Source: Maea johnstoni
Taxonomy: Eukaryota; Annelida; Polychaeta; Spionida; Magelonidae
Assembly (NCBI GenBank): GCA_963942565.1
Contig: OZ012690.1
Location: 21,280,931-21,344,930 of the forward strand
Direction: 5' to 3'
DNA: 64,000 bases
The notes under the pieces are model-generated. The model was not told the origin of the DNA, did no database searches, and saw nothing but the letters and a program-made list of their open reading frames with translations. Position numbers and translations under genes: made by a program. The first letter of the stretch is position 1. The number at the start of each line of letters is the position of its first letter. Positions 37,141 through 49,347 of the stretch are shown piece after piece.

Positions 37141-38240
37141 CTAAAGAACATAATTAACCATTATAGAGTATGACAGAGCACTTGGCAGAGGCTTTGATTT
37201 AAAGAAAAACATCTCTGTACTAACTGATATTATGCCTACATACTACCTTTGACATGTTGTTATTATTTCCAGAAGCATACTGCCATAGAGATATCCATTA
37301 AAAAGTTATATATCACTCAACATTGAAAAAATTGGTATATTTTCATGAAATATGTCATTTTTACACTATTTGCCTGACTTCACTGATATCTACTGAATCC
37401 AAATTACATTCTAGGAGGATGAGATTTTTCTTGTTGCTCTACAACCTGTCTGTCTAGTGTATTAGGTCATTAGTTGTTCACAGAATTGCTTAATTTCAGA
37501 ATTTGGACACGACAAGTTTTTGAAAAAACCTGAATATTGGCAAAATATGGGTTTCTTGATAATTAAGTCAACAAATATCAATAATATGGTATAGAAAGTA
37601 ATTAGAAAGTTATAGAAAATAGGATTCCCTACAATTTGGTGTATGGAACATGAAAACTGGAAACAAAATGGCTGCCGTATGGCTGAAAAACTAATTCCCC
37701 ATCATAAAGTATAGGGGATAACCTGACAAGTGATGTGATTTGAAGTAAACACTGTTTGTACAAGGTGATGTTATGCCTACCTACTCCTTTTGATATGTCG
37801 TAATCTTTTCCTGAAGTATTTTACCATACGGTTTTCCATTAAAAAGTTATATATCAATGGCCATTGTAAAATATGGTCTATTTCAATCTAATATGTCGAT
37901 TTTACACTTTTATCCTTACTTCAATGATAGCTACTGAGGCCAAATTGCATCCTAGGAGTCTGAGATTTTTCTTGGTGCTCTGCAACATGTCTGTCTAATG
38001 TATCAGGACATATATTGGTGGAAGAATTGCCTAATTTCAAAATTTGGACACGACAAGTTTTCAAAAAACCCGAAAAAGAGCAAAATATGGGTTTCTTGAT
38101 AACTAAGTCATTAACTATCAATAATATGTTATAGAAAGTAATAAGAAAGTTATAGGGAATTGCTTTCCCTACAATTTGGTATATAGTACATGATAATTGG
38201 ACACAAAATGGCTGCCTTATAGCTTAAAAACTATCCCAAG
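37141..38240 (+). repeat. Diverged edge monomers of the satellite
   Basis: Two units of about 540 bp, aligned by CCCTACAATTTG at about 37084, 37629 and 38168. They share with the main array chiefly the ACATGAAAA...ACAAAATGGCTGCC box and are otherwise strongly diverged. They share long stretches with each other (GACACGACAAGTTTT, AAATATGGGTTTCTTGAT). Confidence 0.85.
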
Positions 38241-38254
38241 GAGCACTTTCGGGG

Positions 38255-41200
38255 TCTGAAATACCTGAAATAAGAGTACCTTTGACCCCTTGTAACAAAG
38301 GAATGAGAATTTTTATGCCTTAAATGCACCCAAATTCCTTTAGAACATGTCCTAAGGAAGAGTTATTCATAACTATCTTTACAATTTCCTGCAACAATAA
38401 ACATAAGAATAATCATCAAAAGGTGCTGCTTATAGTTACCTCAGGGGTAAGAAATACAGCCACCATGGGCTCAAGGTTCTAATAGGGGTACTTCAAGGCC
38501 CACTAAGAGGCTCAGATGCCACAGGAACCCCCCACCTAAGGTAGATACTCTTCAGAAGGGTCTAATGAAGAGTTATATGAAGTTTGGGCTTAATAATGGG
38601 CCTATGGACTTTAATCAAAGTAAGCCTAATTCTAGGTATTTCAGTCGCGACATCAATAAGTCCTTGGCCTTGACAGGTCAACGTTTACCCTTCATAACTT
38701 AATCCATAGGCCCTCTATTAAGCCCAAACTTCATATAACCCTTCAAAAGACCCTTCTAAAGAGTAATCTATCTTAGGTGGGGGGTTCCTGTGGCATTTGA
38801 GCCTCTTAGTGGGCCTTGAAGTACCCCTATTCGAACCTTGAGCCCTCGGTGGCTGTATTTCTTACCCCTTGGATGTCCAAACTTCTAAAAAATTTTCCTG
38901 AGGCCCCCTACTAATTTAGGCCCTATTAAGTTATGATTAACTCTTCCTAAGGACATGTTCTAAAGGAATTTGGGTCCATTTAAGGCATAACTACTCTCAT
39001 TCTCTAGGTATGAGGGGTCAAAGTAAGCCTAATTCCAGGTATTTCAGTCGCGACATCAATAAGTCCTTGGCCTTGACAGGTCAACTTTTACCCTTCATAA
39101 CTTAATCCATAGGCCCTCTATTAAGCCCAGACTTCATATAACTCTTCATGCGACCCTTCCAAAGAGTAATCTATCTTAGGTTGGGAGTTCCTGTGGCATT
39201 TGAGCCTCATAGTGGGCCTTGAAGTACCCCTATTCGAACCTTGAGCCTGCGGTGGCTGTATTTCTTACCCCTTGGATGTCCAAACTTCTAAAAATTTTCC
39301 TGAGGCCCCCTACTAATTTAGGCCCTATTAAGTTATGAATAACTCTTCCTTAGGACATGTTCTAAAGGAATTTGGTTCCATTTAAGGCATAACTACTCTC
39401 ATTCTCTAGTTATGAGGGGTCAAAGTAAGCCTAATTCCAGGTATTTCAGTCGCGGCATCAATAAGTCCTTGGCCTTGACAGGTCAACTTTTACCCTTCAT
39501 AACTTAATCCATAGGCCCTCTATTGAGCCCAAACTTCATATAACTCATAATTAGACCCTTCTAAAGAGTTATCTATCTTAGGTGGGGGGTTCCTGTGACA
39601 TTTGAGCCTCTTAGTGGGCCTTGAAATACCCCTATTTGAACCTTGAGCCCGCGGTGGCTGTATTTCTTACCCCTTGGATGTCCAAACTTCTAAAATTTCT
39701 CCTGAGGCCCCCTACTGATATAGGCCCTATTAAGTTATGAATAACTCTTCCTTAGGATATGTTCTAAAGGAATTTGGTTCCATTTAAGGCATAACTACTC
39801 TCATTCTCTAGTTATGAGGTGTCAAAATAAGCCTAATTCTAGGTATTTCAGTCGCGACTTCAATAAGTCCTTGGCCTTGACAGGTCAACTTTTACCCTTC
39901 ATAACTTAATCCATAGGCACTCTATTAAGCCCAAACTTCATATAACCCTTCATAAGACCCTTCGAAAGAGTTATCTATCTTAGGTGGGGGGTACCTGTGG
40001 CATTTGAGCCTCGTAGTGGGCCTTGAAATACCCCTATTCGAACCTTGAGCCCGCGATGGCTGTATTTCTTACCCCTTGGATGTCCAAACTTCTAAAATTT
40101 TTCTTGAGGCCCCCTACTAATATAGGTCCTATTAAATTATGAATAACTCTTCCTCAGGACATGTTCTAAAGGAATTTGGTTCCATTTAAGGCATAACTAC
40201 TCTTATTTTCTGGTTATGAGGGGTCAAAGTAAGCCTAATTCTAGGTATTTCAGTCGCGACATCAATAAGTCCTTGGCCTTGACAGGTCAACTTTTACCCT
40301 TCATAACTTAATCCATAGGCCCTCTATTACGCCCAAACTTCATATAACTCTTTATAGGACCCTTCTAAAGAGTAATCCATCTTAGACAGGGGTTCCTATG
40401 GCATTTGAGCCTCTTAGTGGGCCTTGAAGTACCCCTATTCGAACCTTGAGCCCGCGGTGGCTGTATTTCTTACCCCTTGGATGTCCAAACTTCTAAAAAT
40501 TTTTCCTGAGGCCCCTTACTAATTTAGGCCCTATTAAGTTATGATTAACCCTTCCTAAGGACATGTTCTAAAGGAATTTGGGTCCATTTAAGGCATAACT
40601 ACTCTCATTCTCTAGGTATGAGGGGTCAAAGTAAGCCTAATTCCAGGTATTTCAGTCGCGACATCAATAAGTCCTTGGCCTTGACAGGTCAACTTTTACC
40701 CTTCATAACTTAATCCATAGGCCCTCTATTAAGCCCAAACGTCATATAACTCTTCATGAGACCCTTCCAAAGAGTAATCTATCTTAGGTGGGGGGTTCCT
40801 GTGGCATTTGAGCCTCTTAGTGGGCCTTGAAGTACCCCTATTCAAACCTTGAGCCCGCGATGGCTGTATTTCTTACCCCTTGGATGTCCAAACTTCTAAA
40901 ATTTTTCCTGAGGCCCCCTACTGATATAGACCCTATTAGGTTATGAATAACTCTTCCTTAGGACATGTTCTAAAGGAATTTGGGTCCATTTAAGGCATAA
41001 CTACTCTCATTCTCTAGTTATGAGGGGTCAAAGTAAGCCTAATTCTAGGTATTTCAGTCGCGACATCAATAAGTCCTTGGCCTTGACAGGTCAACTTTTA
41101 CCCTTCATAACTTAATCCATAGGCCCTCTTTGAGCCCAAACATCATATAACTCATTATTAGACCCTTCTAAAGAGTTATCCATCTTAGGTAGGGGATTCC

Positions 41201-42585
41201 TGTGGCATTTGAGCCTCTTAGCGGGCCTTGAAGTACCCCTATTCGAACCTTCAGCCCGCGGTGGCTGTATCTCTTACCCCTTGGATGTCCAAACTTCTAA
41301 AAATTTTCCTGAGGCCCCCTACTGATATAGGCCCTATTAAGTTATATATAACTCTTTCTTAGGACATGTTCTAAAGGAATTTGGGTCCATTTAAGGCATA
41401 ACTACTCTCATTCTCTAGTTATGAGGGGTCAAAGTAAGCCTAATTCTAGGTACTGTATTTCAGTCGCGACATCAATAAGTCCTTGGCCTTGACAGGTCAA
41501 CTTTTACCCTTCCTAACTTAATCCATAGGCCCTCTATTAAGCCCAAACTTCATATAATTCTTTATTAGACCCTTCTAAAGAGTAATCTACCTTAGGTGGG
41601 GGGTTCCTGTGGCATTTGAGCCTCTTAGTGGGCCTTGAAGTACCCCTATTTGAACCTTGAGCCCGCAGGGGCTGTATTTCTTACCCCTTGGATGTCCAAA
41701 CTTCTAAAAAATTTCCTGAGGCCCCCTACTGATATAGGCCCTATTAAATTATGATTAACTCTTCCTTAGGACATGTTCTAAAGGAATTTGGGTCCATTTA
41801 AGGCATAACTACTCTCATTCTCTAGTTACGAAGGGTCAAAGTAAGCCTAATTCTAGGTATTTCAGTCGGTATTTCAGTACCCCTATTCGAACCTTGAGCC
41901 CACGGTGGCTGTATTTCTTACTCCTTGGATGTCCAAAATTCTAAAAATTTTCCTGAGGCCCCCTACTGATATAGGCCCTATTAGGTTATGAATAACTCCT
42001 CCTTAGGACATGTTCTAAAGGAATTTGGGTCCATTTAAGGCATAACTACTCTCATTCTCTAGTTATGAGGGGTCGAAAGAAACCAAATTCTAGGTATTTC
42101 AGTCTGTATTTCAGTACCCCTATTCGAACCTTGAGCCCGCGGTGGCTGTATTTCTTACTCCTTGGATGTCCAAACTTCTAAAGTTTTTCCTGAGGCCCCC
42201 TATCGATATAGGCCCTATTAGGTTATGAATAACTCTTACTTAGGACATGTTCTAAAGGAATTTGGGTCCATTTAAGGCATAACTACTCTCATTCTCTAGT
42301 TATGAGAGGTCAAAGTAAGCCTAATTCTAGGTATATCAGTCGCGACATCAATAAGTCCTTGGCCTTGACAGGTCAACTTTTACCTTTCATAACTTAATCC
42401 ATAGGCCCTCTATTAAGCCCAAACTTCATATAACTCTTCATTAGACACTTCGAAAGAGTTATCTACCTTAGGTGGGGGGTTCCTGTGGCATTTGAGCCTC
42501 TTAGTGGGCCTTGAAGTACCCCTATTCGAACCTTGAGCCCGCAGGGGCTGTATTTCTTACCCCTTGGATGTCCAAACTTCTAGAT
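38255..42585. repeat. 402-bp tandem array (about 10 copies, first one inverted)
   Basis: CAGTCGCGAC or variants mark units at 38642, 39045, 39447, 39849, 40251, 40653, 41055, 41461 and 42337, a steady 402-bp period. Two shortened units lie between 41870 and 42330. The first ~350 bp (38255-38605) is the same unit in reverse complement, so the array opens head to head. Unit landmarks are AATAAGTCCTTGGCCTTGAC and GGACATGTTCTAAAGGAATT. Unrelated to the 512-bp satellite; not coding. Confidence 0.92.
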
Positions 42586-42589
42586 ATAT

Positions 42590-44815
42590 AATCAAGATAT
42601 ATGCTAAAACAAAAAAATTCTGCCAAAAAAGCAAATGTTTCTCTCATTTGCTCCATATTAGGGTATTTTCCCAATATGAAATGGGCCATACTGCAGCCAT
42701 TTTGTAACCGATTTTCATGTTCTATACATCAAATTGTAGGGAATTATATTCTCTAATGATTACCAAGTACATTACTTAACCAATTATTGTCAATTTTAAA
42801 AATATAAGGCTAAAAGAACCGGAATTTGTATATTTCACCTTGAAATGACCTTGTACCATAAGAAGGCTTTATTTTTTCAGCCTGAAACTAATCTGTTGCA
42901 ATTCCCTGCTTAATTCTACCCTTATTTCATGTTTTACTTATAAGAAATAACCAACTTTATTTTTTCTGGAAATTTTCTAAAGGTCATTTTAGTTTTTTTG
43001 GGGGGGGGGTTCTGAGGTTATGTGAAACTAAGAAATGAAGCTGCTTTGCTACAAGTGAAGATATTTCCTGTTACACAGTCTTATCCTGAGTAATTTAGCA
43101 CTAATAGAATCAAGATATATGCTAAAACAAAAAAAATCTGCCAAAAAAGCAAATGTTTCTCTCATTTGCTCCATATTAGGGTATTTTCCCACTATAAAAT
43201 GGGCCATACGGCAGCCATTTTGTAACTGATTTTCATGTTCTATACATCAAATTGTAGGGAATTATATTCTCTAATGATTACTAAGTACATTGCTTAACAA
43301 ATTATTGCCAATTTTAAAGATATGAGGCTAAAAGAACCAGAATTTGTAGATTTCACCTTGAAATGACCTTGTACCATAAGAAGGCTTTATTTTTTCAGCC
43401 TGAAACTAATCTGTTGCAATTCCCTGCTTAATTCTACCCTTATTTCATGCTTTACCTATAAGAAATAACCAACTTTTCGTTTTTGGAAATTTTCTAAAGG
43501 TCATTTTAGGAGTTTTTTTGGGTTTCTGAGGCCATGTAGAACTGAAAAAAGAAGCTCTTATGCTACAAATAAAGATATTTCCTGTTACACAGTCTTATCC
43601 TGAGTATTTTAGTACTAGTAGAATCAAGATATATGCTAAAACAAAAAAATTCTGCCAAAAAAGCAAATGTTTCTCTCATTTGCTCCATATTAGGGTATTT
43701 TCCCACTATAAAATGGGCCATACGGCAGCCAATTTGTAACCGATTGTCATGTTCTATACATCAAATTGTAAAGAATTGTTTTCTCTAATGATTACCAAGT
43801 ACATTGCCTAACAAATTATTGTCAATTTTAAAAATATGGGGCTAAAAGAACCAGAATTTGTAGATTTCACCTTGAAATGACCTTGTACCATAAGAAGGCT
43901 TTATTTTTTCAGCCTGAAACTAATCTGTTGCAATTCCCTGCTTAATTCTATCCTTATTTAATGTTTAACTTATAAGAAATAACCAACTTTATTTTTTTGG
44001 AAATTTTCTAAAAGTCATTTTAGGAGTTTTTTGGGTTTCTGAGGTCATGTGAAACTAAGAAATGAAGCTGCTAAGGTACAAGTGAAGATATTTTCTGTTC
44101 CACAGTCTTATCCTGAGTAATTTAGCACTAATAGAATCAAGATATCTGCTAAAACAAAAAAATTCTGCCAAAAAAGCAAATGTTTCTCTCATTTGCTCCA
44201 TATTAGGGTATTTTCCCACTATAAAATGGACCATACGGCAGCCATTTTGTAACTGATTTTCATGTTCTATACATCAAATTGTAGGGAATTATATTCTAAT
44301 GATTACCAAGTACATTGCTTTACAAATTATTGCCAATTTTAAAGATATGAGGCTAAAAGAACCAGAATTTGTAGATTTCACCTGGAAATGACCTTGTACC
44401 ATAAGAAGGCTTTATTTTTTCAGCCTGAAACTAATCTGTTGCAATTCCCTGCTTAATTCTACCCTTATTTCATGCTTAACTTATAAGAAATAACCAACTT
44501 TATTTTTTTGGAAATTTTCTAAAGGTCATTTTAGGAGTTTTTTGGGTTTCTGAGGCCATGTAGAACTGAAAAAAGAAGCTCTTATGCTACAAGTGAAGAT
44601 ATTTTCTGTTACACAGTCTTCTTCTGAGTATATTAGTACTAATAGAATCAAGATATATGCTAAAACAAAAAAATTCTGCCAAAAAAGCAAATGTTTCTCT
44701 CATTTGCTCCATATTAGCCATTATTAGGGTATTTTCCCACTATAAAATGGGCCATACGGCAGCCAATTTGTAACCGATTGTCATGTTCTATACATCAAAT
44801 TGTAGAGAATTGTAT
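42590..44815 (-). repeat. 512-bp satellite, inverted arm (about 4.3 monomers)
   Basis: Reverse-complement copies of the main satellite, aligned by CAAATTGTA at 42730, 43248, 43763, 44274 and 44796 (spacing 511-522 bp). They are clearly more diverged than the left arm. The box GCAGCCATTTTGTAAC is kept in three of the five; two have GCCAATTTG. Confidence 0.93.
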
Positions 44816-45360
44816 CGAAAATAGTGAACAGATCATCGGAAAAGGAGGCCCAAAAAACACATTTAAACATAGAATATACAAAAGGGACAGCGAACCTGTT
44901 ACTGATATGTGTTATGTGGTCTGTCTATCATTAAGGATGCCTTAAAGTGATGTGTGTGAATTTATCTAAGTGAGTGGACATTATTTTTTTCTCTTTCACA
45001 TCTACAAAAAAATATATATATATTAAAGTTTCTTTTGTTGATCCTGCAATTATAATAAATAAAAATAATATTTTATTTTAAAAAAAAAGAAAAAAAAAAT
45101 TATCTTGAAAAAGAAAAAAGATCAGGTGGGGTTCGAACTTACATCAGCTCACATACTCTGCATTCACAGTCCGACAATCCTATCCACTCGGCCACGTGGT
45201 CCCTGACTACATGTGGTGGCAAAATGAGAGTATGATTCTTGGTTTGCTCACGCCGCCATCTTTGAAAGGAGACGATCGAAAATAGCGAACAGGTCATTGG
45301 AAAAGGAGGCCCCAAAAACACATTTAAACACAGAATATACAAAAGGGACAGCGAAAAGCT
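44808..45360. repeat. 85-bp direct repeats around a SINE-like segment
   Basis: The segment CGAAAATAGYGAACAG ... AAAAGGGACAGCGAA occurs at about 44810-44895 and again at 45272-45356, about 90% alike. The interval holds a class-II tRNA-like sequence and a poly-A/T-rich tract. Confidence 0.8.
45120..45215 (-). mobile_element. Class-II tRNA-derived SINE head
   Basis: On the minus strand an A box, GTGGCCGAGTGGATAGG, and a B box, AGTTCGAACCCC, are separated by a long spacer that fits a Leu/Ser-type variable arm. It is followed by TTTTTT and A-rich sequence. The anticodon stem does not pair well, so this is a SINE or relic rather than a tRNA gene. The 151-codon hydrophobic frame overlapping it (45139-45594, minus) is not supported. 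Confidence 0.55.
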
Positions 45361-45884
45361 TGTACCGGACAACATACACATAAGGGAAAGACCAAAATTA
45401 ACTTTGCAGACGGCTGGAAAACAGAGTTTAGCGCCGTCGGATAACAATAGAAACAGGGCACTTGAACTGATGAAAATGGTACTTAGAATCTGAAGTGGCC
45501 ATTTGAAGTAAAGGCCATTAGATACAGGAATTTTCAGCGATGTAATCACTAGGTGTAGTACGGCCAGTGCTGCTAGAGCACGGGCGTTCAACACAAAAAT
45601 ATAGATCGTGGGCTTTCCAAATTCATATGTTTTATTTTTTTTGGCCCAATATTGGAGGAGAAATCCTTAAAAGAAAACAACTAAAAAAAACGGCAAAATC
45701 ATGAAAAAAAGTGCACGGCCACTGCTATAGTCAGCACTTGTCCCGGACAGGCGGACATTGCTTCATGTTAGGACTCTGGCAACTAAAAGAAGACAATGCA
45801 AGTTTTTTTTAAATATAAATTTTATGAAAATCCGATCATGCAACGCAGAGCTATAGGCACTTTTCTACTGGGAAGTCTCAGATT

Positions 45885-45985
45885 AAATCTCAGTTCAAAC
45901 TCTCAGATTACCATAAACATATGGGACATATAATGTCCCCACAATATTAAATCTCAGACCCCATAATAAAAACTCTCATATTTTC
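45885..45985 (-). repeat. Reversed TGAGAGTT segment (right edge of the large block)
   Basis: Read on the minus strand it gives ATGAGAGTTTTTATTATGGG, GTCTGAGATTTAATATTGTG, then GGGGACATTATATGTCCCAT and TTATGGTAATCTGAGAGTTT. This is the same order as the array at 22262-23165. Confidence 0.85.
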
Positions 45986-46307
45986 TACTAGTCAACAATA
46001 GATGGCGCCCTTGTTCAGGGTGCTTTGGACTTATCTCACTCTCACATGCGGTATATGGGGACATTGAAGAAATGCAAAATCTGGACAGATCAGGGTGTGT
46101 TTGGCATAATTAAAGCTAGACGCATGTCACACTTACATGTGGTAACTGGAGAAATTGAGGAAACTCAATACCTTGAGGGCTCAGGGTGGATAAGGCATAA
46201 TTAAAGGAATAAGCATATGGGCCACCAAAGACGTGGCCCATATGCTGATTGGACCCCACAACGTGAGTGAAAGGATGGAAATGGACCCCATAAACCTGCA
46301 ACAAAGA

Positions 46308-46310
<3 letters not shown>

Positions 46311-46365
<55 letters not shown>
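46311..46365. repeat. (CT)n microsatellite
   Basis: About 55 bases of CT dinucleotide. The overlapping poly Arg-Glu frame is an artefact. Confidence 0.95.
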
Positions 46366-46367
<2 letters not shown>

Positions 46368-46776
46368 AAGGATGTTATACTATCATAGCTGGAAAAGTCC
46401 ACAACATGCACATGTATTACCATTCCGGATAGCAAAAGAAACCTATCATTTTCGCTTTTCTGAAGACACCAGCGTAATAGCTCGCCGGTGGCCGATGCAA
46501 TGAAGACAACCAAGTCAACTAATGTTTAGTATGGGCTCTCGCAAAAAAAATGAAGATATCCCCTCTCTCATATCTATTTCCTATCGATCATTCTCGCCTT
46601 GGTCAAAAGTTTTCTACCTCGATTTTAAGAGCTCGCACTCACATTTAAAATACCCTCATTGCGGCACCCCAATTGCATTAGCCATTTACAGAAAATCAAT
46701 TCTCAGATGAAGTCGAAAGGGTTTGGGGTGTTTAAAGATGATAATTTAAAACTATCAAGCCTGGTAAAGTTCTTAA

Positions 46777-46984
46777 CCCTTCCAATGCTGCGGCTTCATC
46801 CATCAAAAGCACAATGGCGCAAAGTTGTCTGAAAACGATCTAAACCCTGTCATGTTGGTATTAATTGGAAAGTTCTCGCTGATTACTCTCAGATGAGTAC
46901 CCATGTGCCGCCAGGATTTCAGTCATTTTCAGGGTTTTTAAAATCATGTTGTACTGGCCAAATTAGCCACCAACAGCATAATAG
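46777..46984. mobile_element. TTAA-flanked piggyBac-type MITE
   Basis: TTAA lies at 46773-46776 and 46985-46988. The left end CCCTTCCAATGCTGCGGC and the right end CCAACAGCATAATAG bound the family interior, with CCCTGTCATGTTGGTATT and GATGAGTACCCATGTGCC. 208 bp. Confidence 0.7.
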
Positions 46985-47110
46985 TTAAACTTCTCAGGGA
47001 GAGAAATATTTCATTTTTTCTTGGCCCTAGAATTTTTCTTCATTCTCTTGGTATGCTTTATGAAAGGCAGGCTCAGCATCCCCTCGCCCTCAACATAACT
47101 CATTTAGGCC

Positions 47111-47332
47111 TATAAAAAAAGTTGTTTGTTTCCTGTAACCCTATCCGAACAAGTTTTTATTCAAAATAATCCCTACCCTAAAAATTTATCTGCCCTCCCA
47201 ACTCCCAAACAACGTAAAACATGCATAAAACACACATTTTTGATCAAAGAAAATAATGCAAAAAAATCTTTTTACCGACCTACCTACCGTATTTTTTTAG
47301 ACCGTTACAGGTAACAAGCAATATTTTTTTCT
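47111..47332. mobile_element. MITE family F1, copy 3
   Basis: The left end AAAGTTGTTTGTTTCCTGTA and the right end GACCGTTACAGGTAACAAGC are inverted matches. The interior CATGCATAAAACACACATTT is shared with the copy at 9162-9380. Confidence 0.65.
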
Positions 47333-48220
47333 TAGCCTTACTAGATCTAGTATATGACATCAGTTCCCATATGCAATCGACCGCCTTTAGGGTGTTTAAA
47401 GTCACATTTTTTCAAAACTATGCCTGATATAGTTCTTAATGTTTTCAGGTAAGAGAAACATTTCATTTTTCCGTGGCCTTAGACTATTTCTTTATCCCCT
47501 GGCACGGTATCCCCTCGCCTCTGTGCATTGTTCCGTTACGGTGAACGACATGAATCTATGCCAGCTATAGAAAAAAGAAAACACTCTAAACTGCGAGTTG
47601 CTTTATGTTGGACTGTTTGAGATCTTCGCAGCTTTCTAAAGCCCCGGGAAAGCTGAAAGAAAGAACTCCGGAAACGGGAACAAATCTCCCTATATTTCAC
47701 CAAGGGATGCTATGGTGTCTTTTATGTGCCGGGTAAGCACATGATGTTTTGACAGAAATCAGACCTCACTTCCTTACACATCTCGGTTTCCGTCGCGATC
47801 CTCATCTCTGGCTCTCAACAGCGTGTCGATATCACGGATACATAAAAACAGATCATAATCCTACTTAGCGGTTATCTATAATACGTTTATATTGCGCGCA
47901 GGATATCCATCCCAATTACCCATTGTTGTTCCTACCAAAGAAACAACAATGCTAGCGGAATGGTCACTGAGGGTTTAAGCGGGGTTCAAGGAAGCCTTAA
48001 GGGGTGCTTAAAAACCCGTTTCGGAAGTCCGTGGTCCAGAAATGATTGTCCGCCGGCCGATAAAAGAAAATATATTGAGGAAAATGGATGTTTAATTGCA
48101 CGTCTTTCCTGAGACGATTAAAAACTATAAGTGATTATGATCACATGTCTTTTCAGCCAATCCTTCCTGCTCCAGATTTATTTAACCCGTTTATGCATTA
48201 CAGTTCTTCTAAATATCACC
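47333..48220. other. No supported gene
   Basis: Mixed sequence with nothing recognised. A partial TTAA-family or F1 relic may lie at its left edge. Confidence 0.35.
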
Positions 48221-48224
48221 GTCT

Positions 48225-48420
48225 GGAACTGCGATACTTATGACAGTAACTTTGGAATTACTTTTACGAATTATTTTGCAAAATATTTCAAGGAGAGTTG
48301 TTGGTCCTGTTGTAATCAAACGAATCCCCTTCAAATATTTCCCAATTATATTTTCACCTGTAAGATTTCATCAAAATTGACGGGCTGTTTTGCCCAAAGT
48401 GAACATTGATGGTTTAAACA
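48225..48420. repeat. Dispersed repeat family R2, copy 1
   Basis: About 190 bp including GATACTTATGACAGTAACTT, GCAAAATATTTCAAGGAGAG and TTTCATCAAAATTGACGGGC. A diverged copy in the same orientation is at 61430-61620 in a SUPT20H intron. The plus-strand frame across it (48131-48409) is not called coding, since the other copy is not open. Confidence 0.65.
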
Positions 48421-48975
48421 ATTGGTAAATGTTATATTACTTGAAAATCTTACAATCATCATTTTATTTCACAATCATCTGTTTTAGGGCTCTTGGTTTG
48501 AGAATTGTATATAGAATAGCTTTGTCGGGGCAAATAAGCACCTGAATGGTGTATTCCTACATGTAGCTTAGAACATTAATTATCTTTAACGGATGAGTGT
48601 AACAAAGAAAAGCCATTAGACCAAATAGTAATCGTATAATGCCAAGTTTGTCCAAAACGGAACAAGTGGCAGACACAAGAGTTGGTGCAATGTGTAAAAA
48701 GTTAGCAAAAGATCACTTTAGTCTGTATAGGGCCATCTTTACTATGTCACGCTATTTTGATGACTGATAAAATACAATATGTTGATAACTGATAAGATGC
48801 TTATCAAAACATCTTAATCACTTCTGTTTGAAGTGATTTTTCATTTTGTAGGCAGCATTTGGTAGTGGCTAAGAGAACTGGGATACTCAAATTATTTATG
48901 TTGTTTTATTAAAAGTTTCATGAAACAGACAACTGTCAGTATCTCAATCATCCTTATCAGGGGCTGCACACTATG

Positions 48976-49205
48976 GGATGGTTGTGTAGATCCCCCCCTC
49001 CCCCCCCCCCCCCCCCTGGTCAGGGCTGACCACTATGGGATGATTGTGTAGACCCCCCCCCCCCCCCCCCAGGGCTGATCACTATGGGATGGTTGTGTAG
49101 ATCCCCCCCTCCCCCCCCCCCCCCTGGCCAGGGCTGATCACTATGGGATGGTTGTGTAGATCCCCCCCTCCCTGGTCAGGGCTGATCACTATGGGATGGT
49201 TGTGT
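48976..49205. repeat. C-rich minisatellite
   Basis: Four copies of a ~60-70 bp unit made of GGGCTGATCACTATGGGATG, GTTGTGTAGATCC and a poly-C stretch of up to 18 bases. The minus strand therefore has repeated long G runs able to form G-quadruplexes. Confidence 0.9.
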
Positions 49206-49347
49206 AGAAGCGAAGTATAATGTAACTAATACCGACAAAGTGGAGGACGAAATGACTGAAACATCTTATGTAATATTCCACATTGATTAGACCTCATAAC
49301 CAGTGTATAAGATGACTTAATTGTTTTTTCTCCTTGTTTCTTTTCAG

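Noticed and set aside
45120-45215. Functional tRNA-Leu/Ser gene
   Set aside because: A and B boxes are good, but anticodon and acceptor stems do not pair cleanly.
45139-45594. 151-codon hydrophobic minus frame
   Set aside because: Its C-terminal part is the tRNA-like SINE and the rest overlaps a duplicated 85-bp segment; no family resemblance despite membrane-like stretches.
46181-46513. Poly Arg-Glu frame
   Set aside because: Translation of the (CT)n microsatellite.
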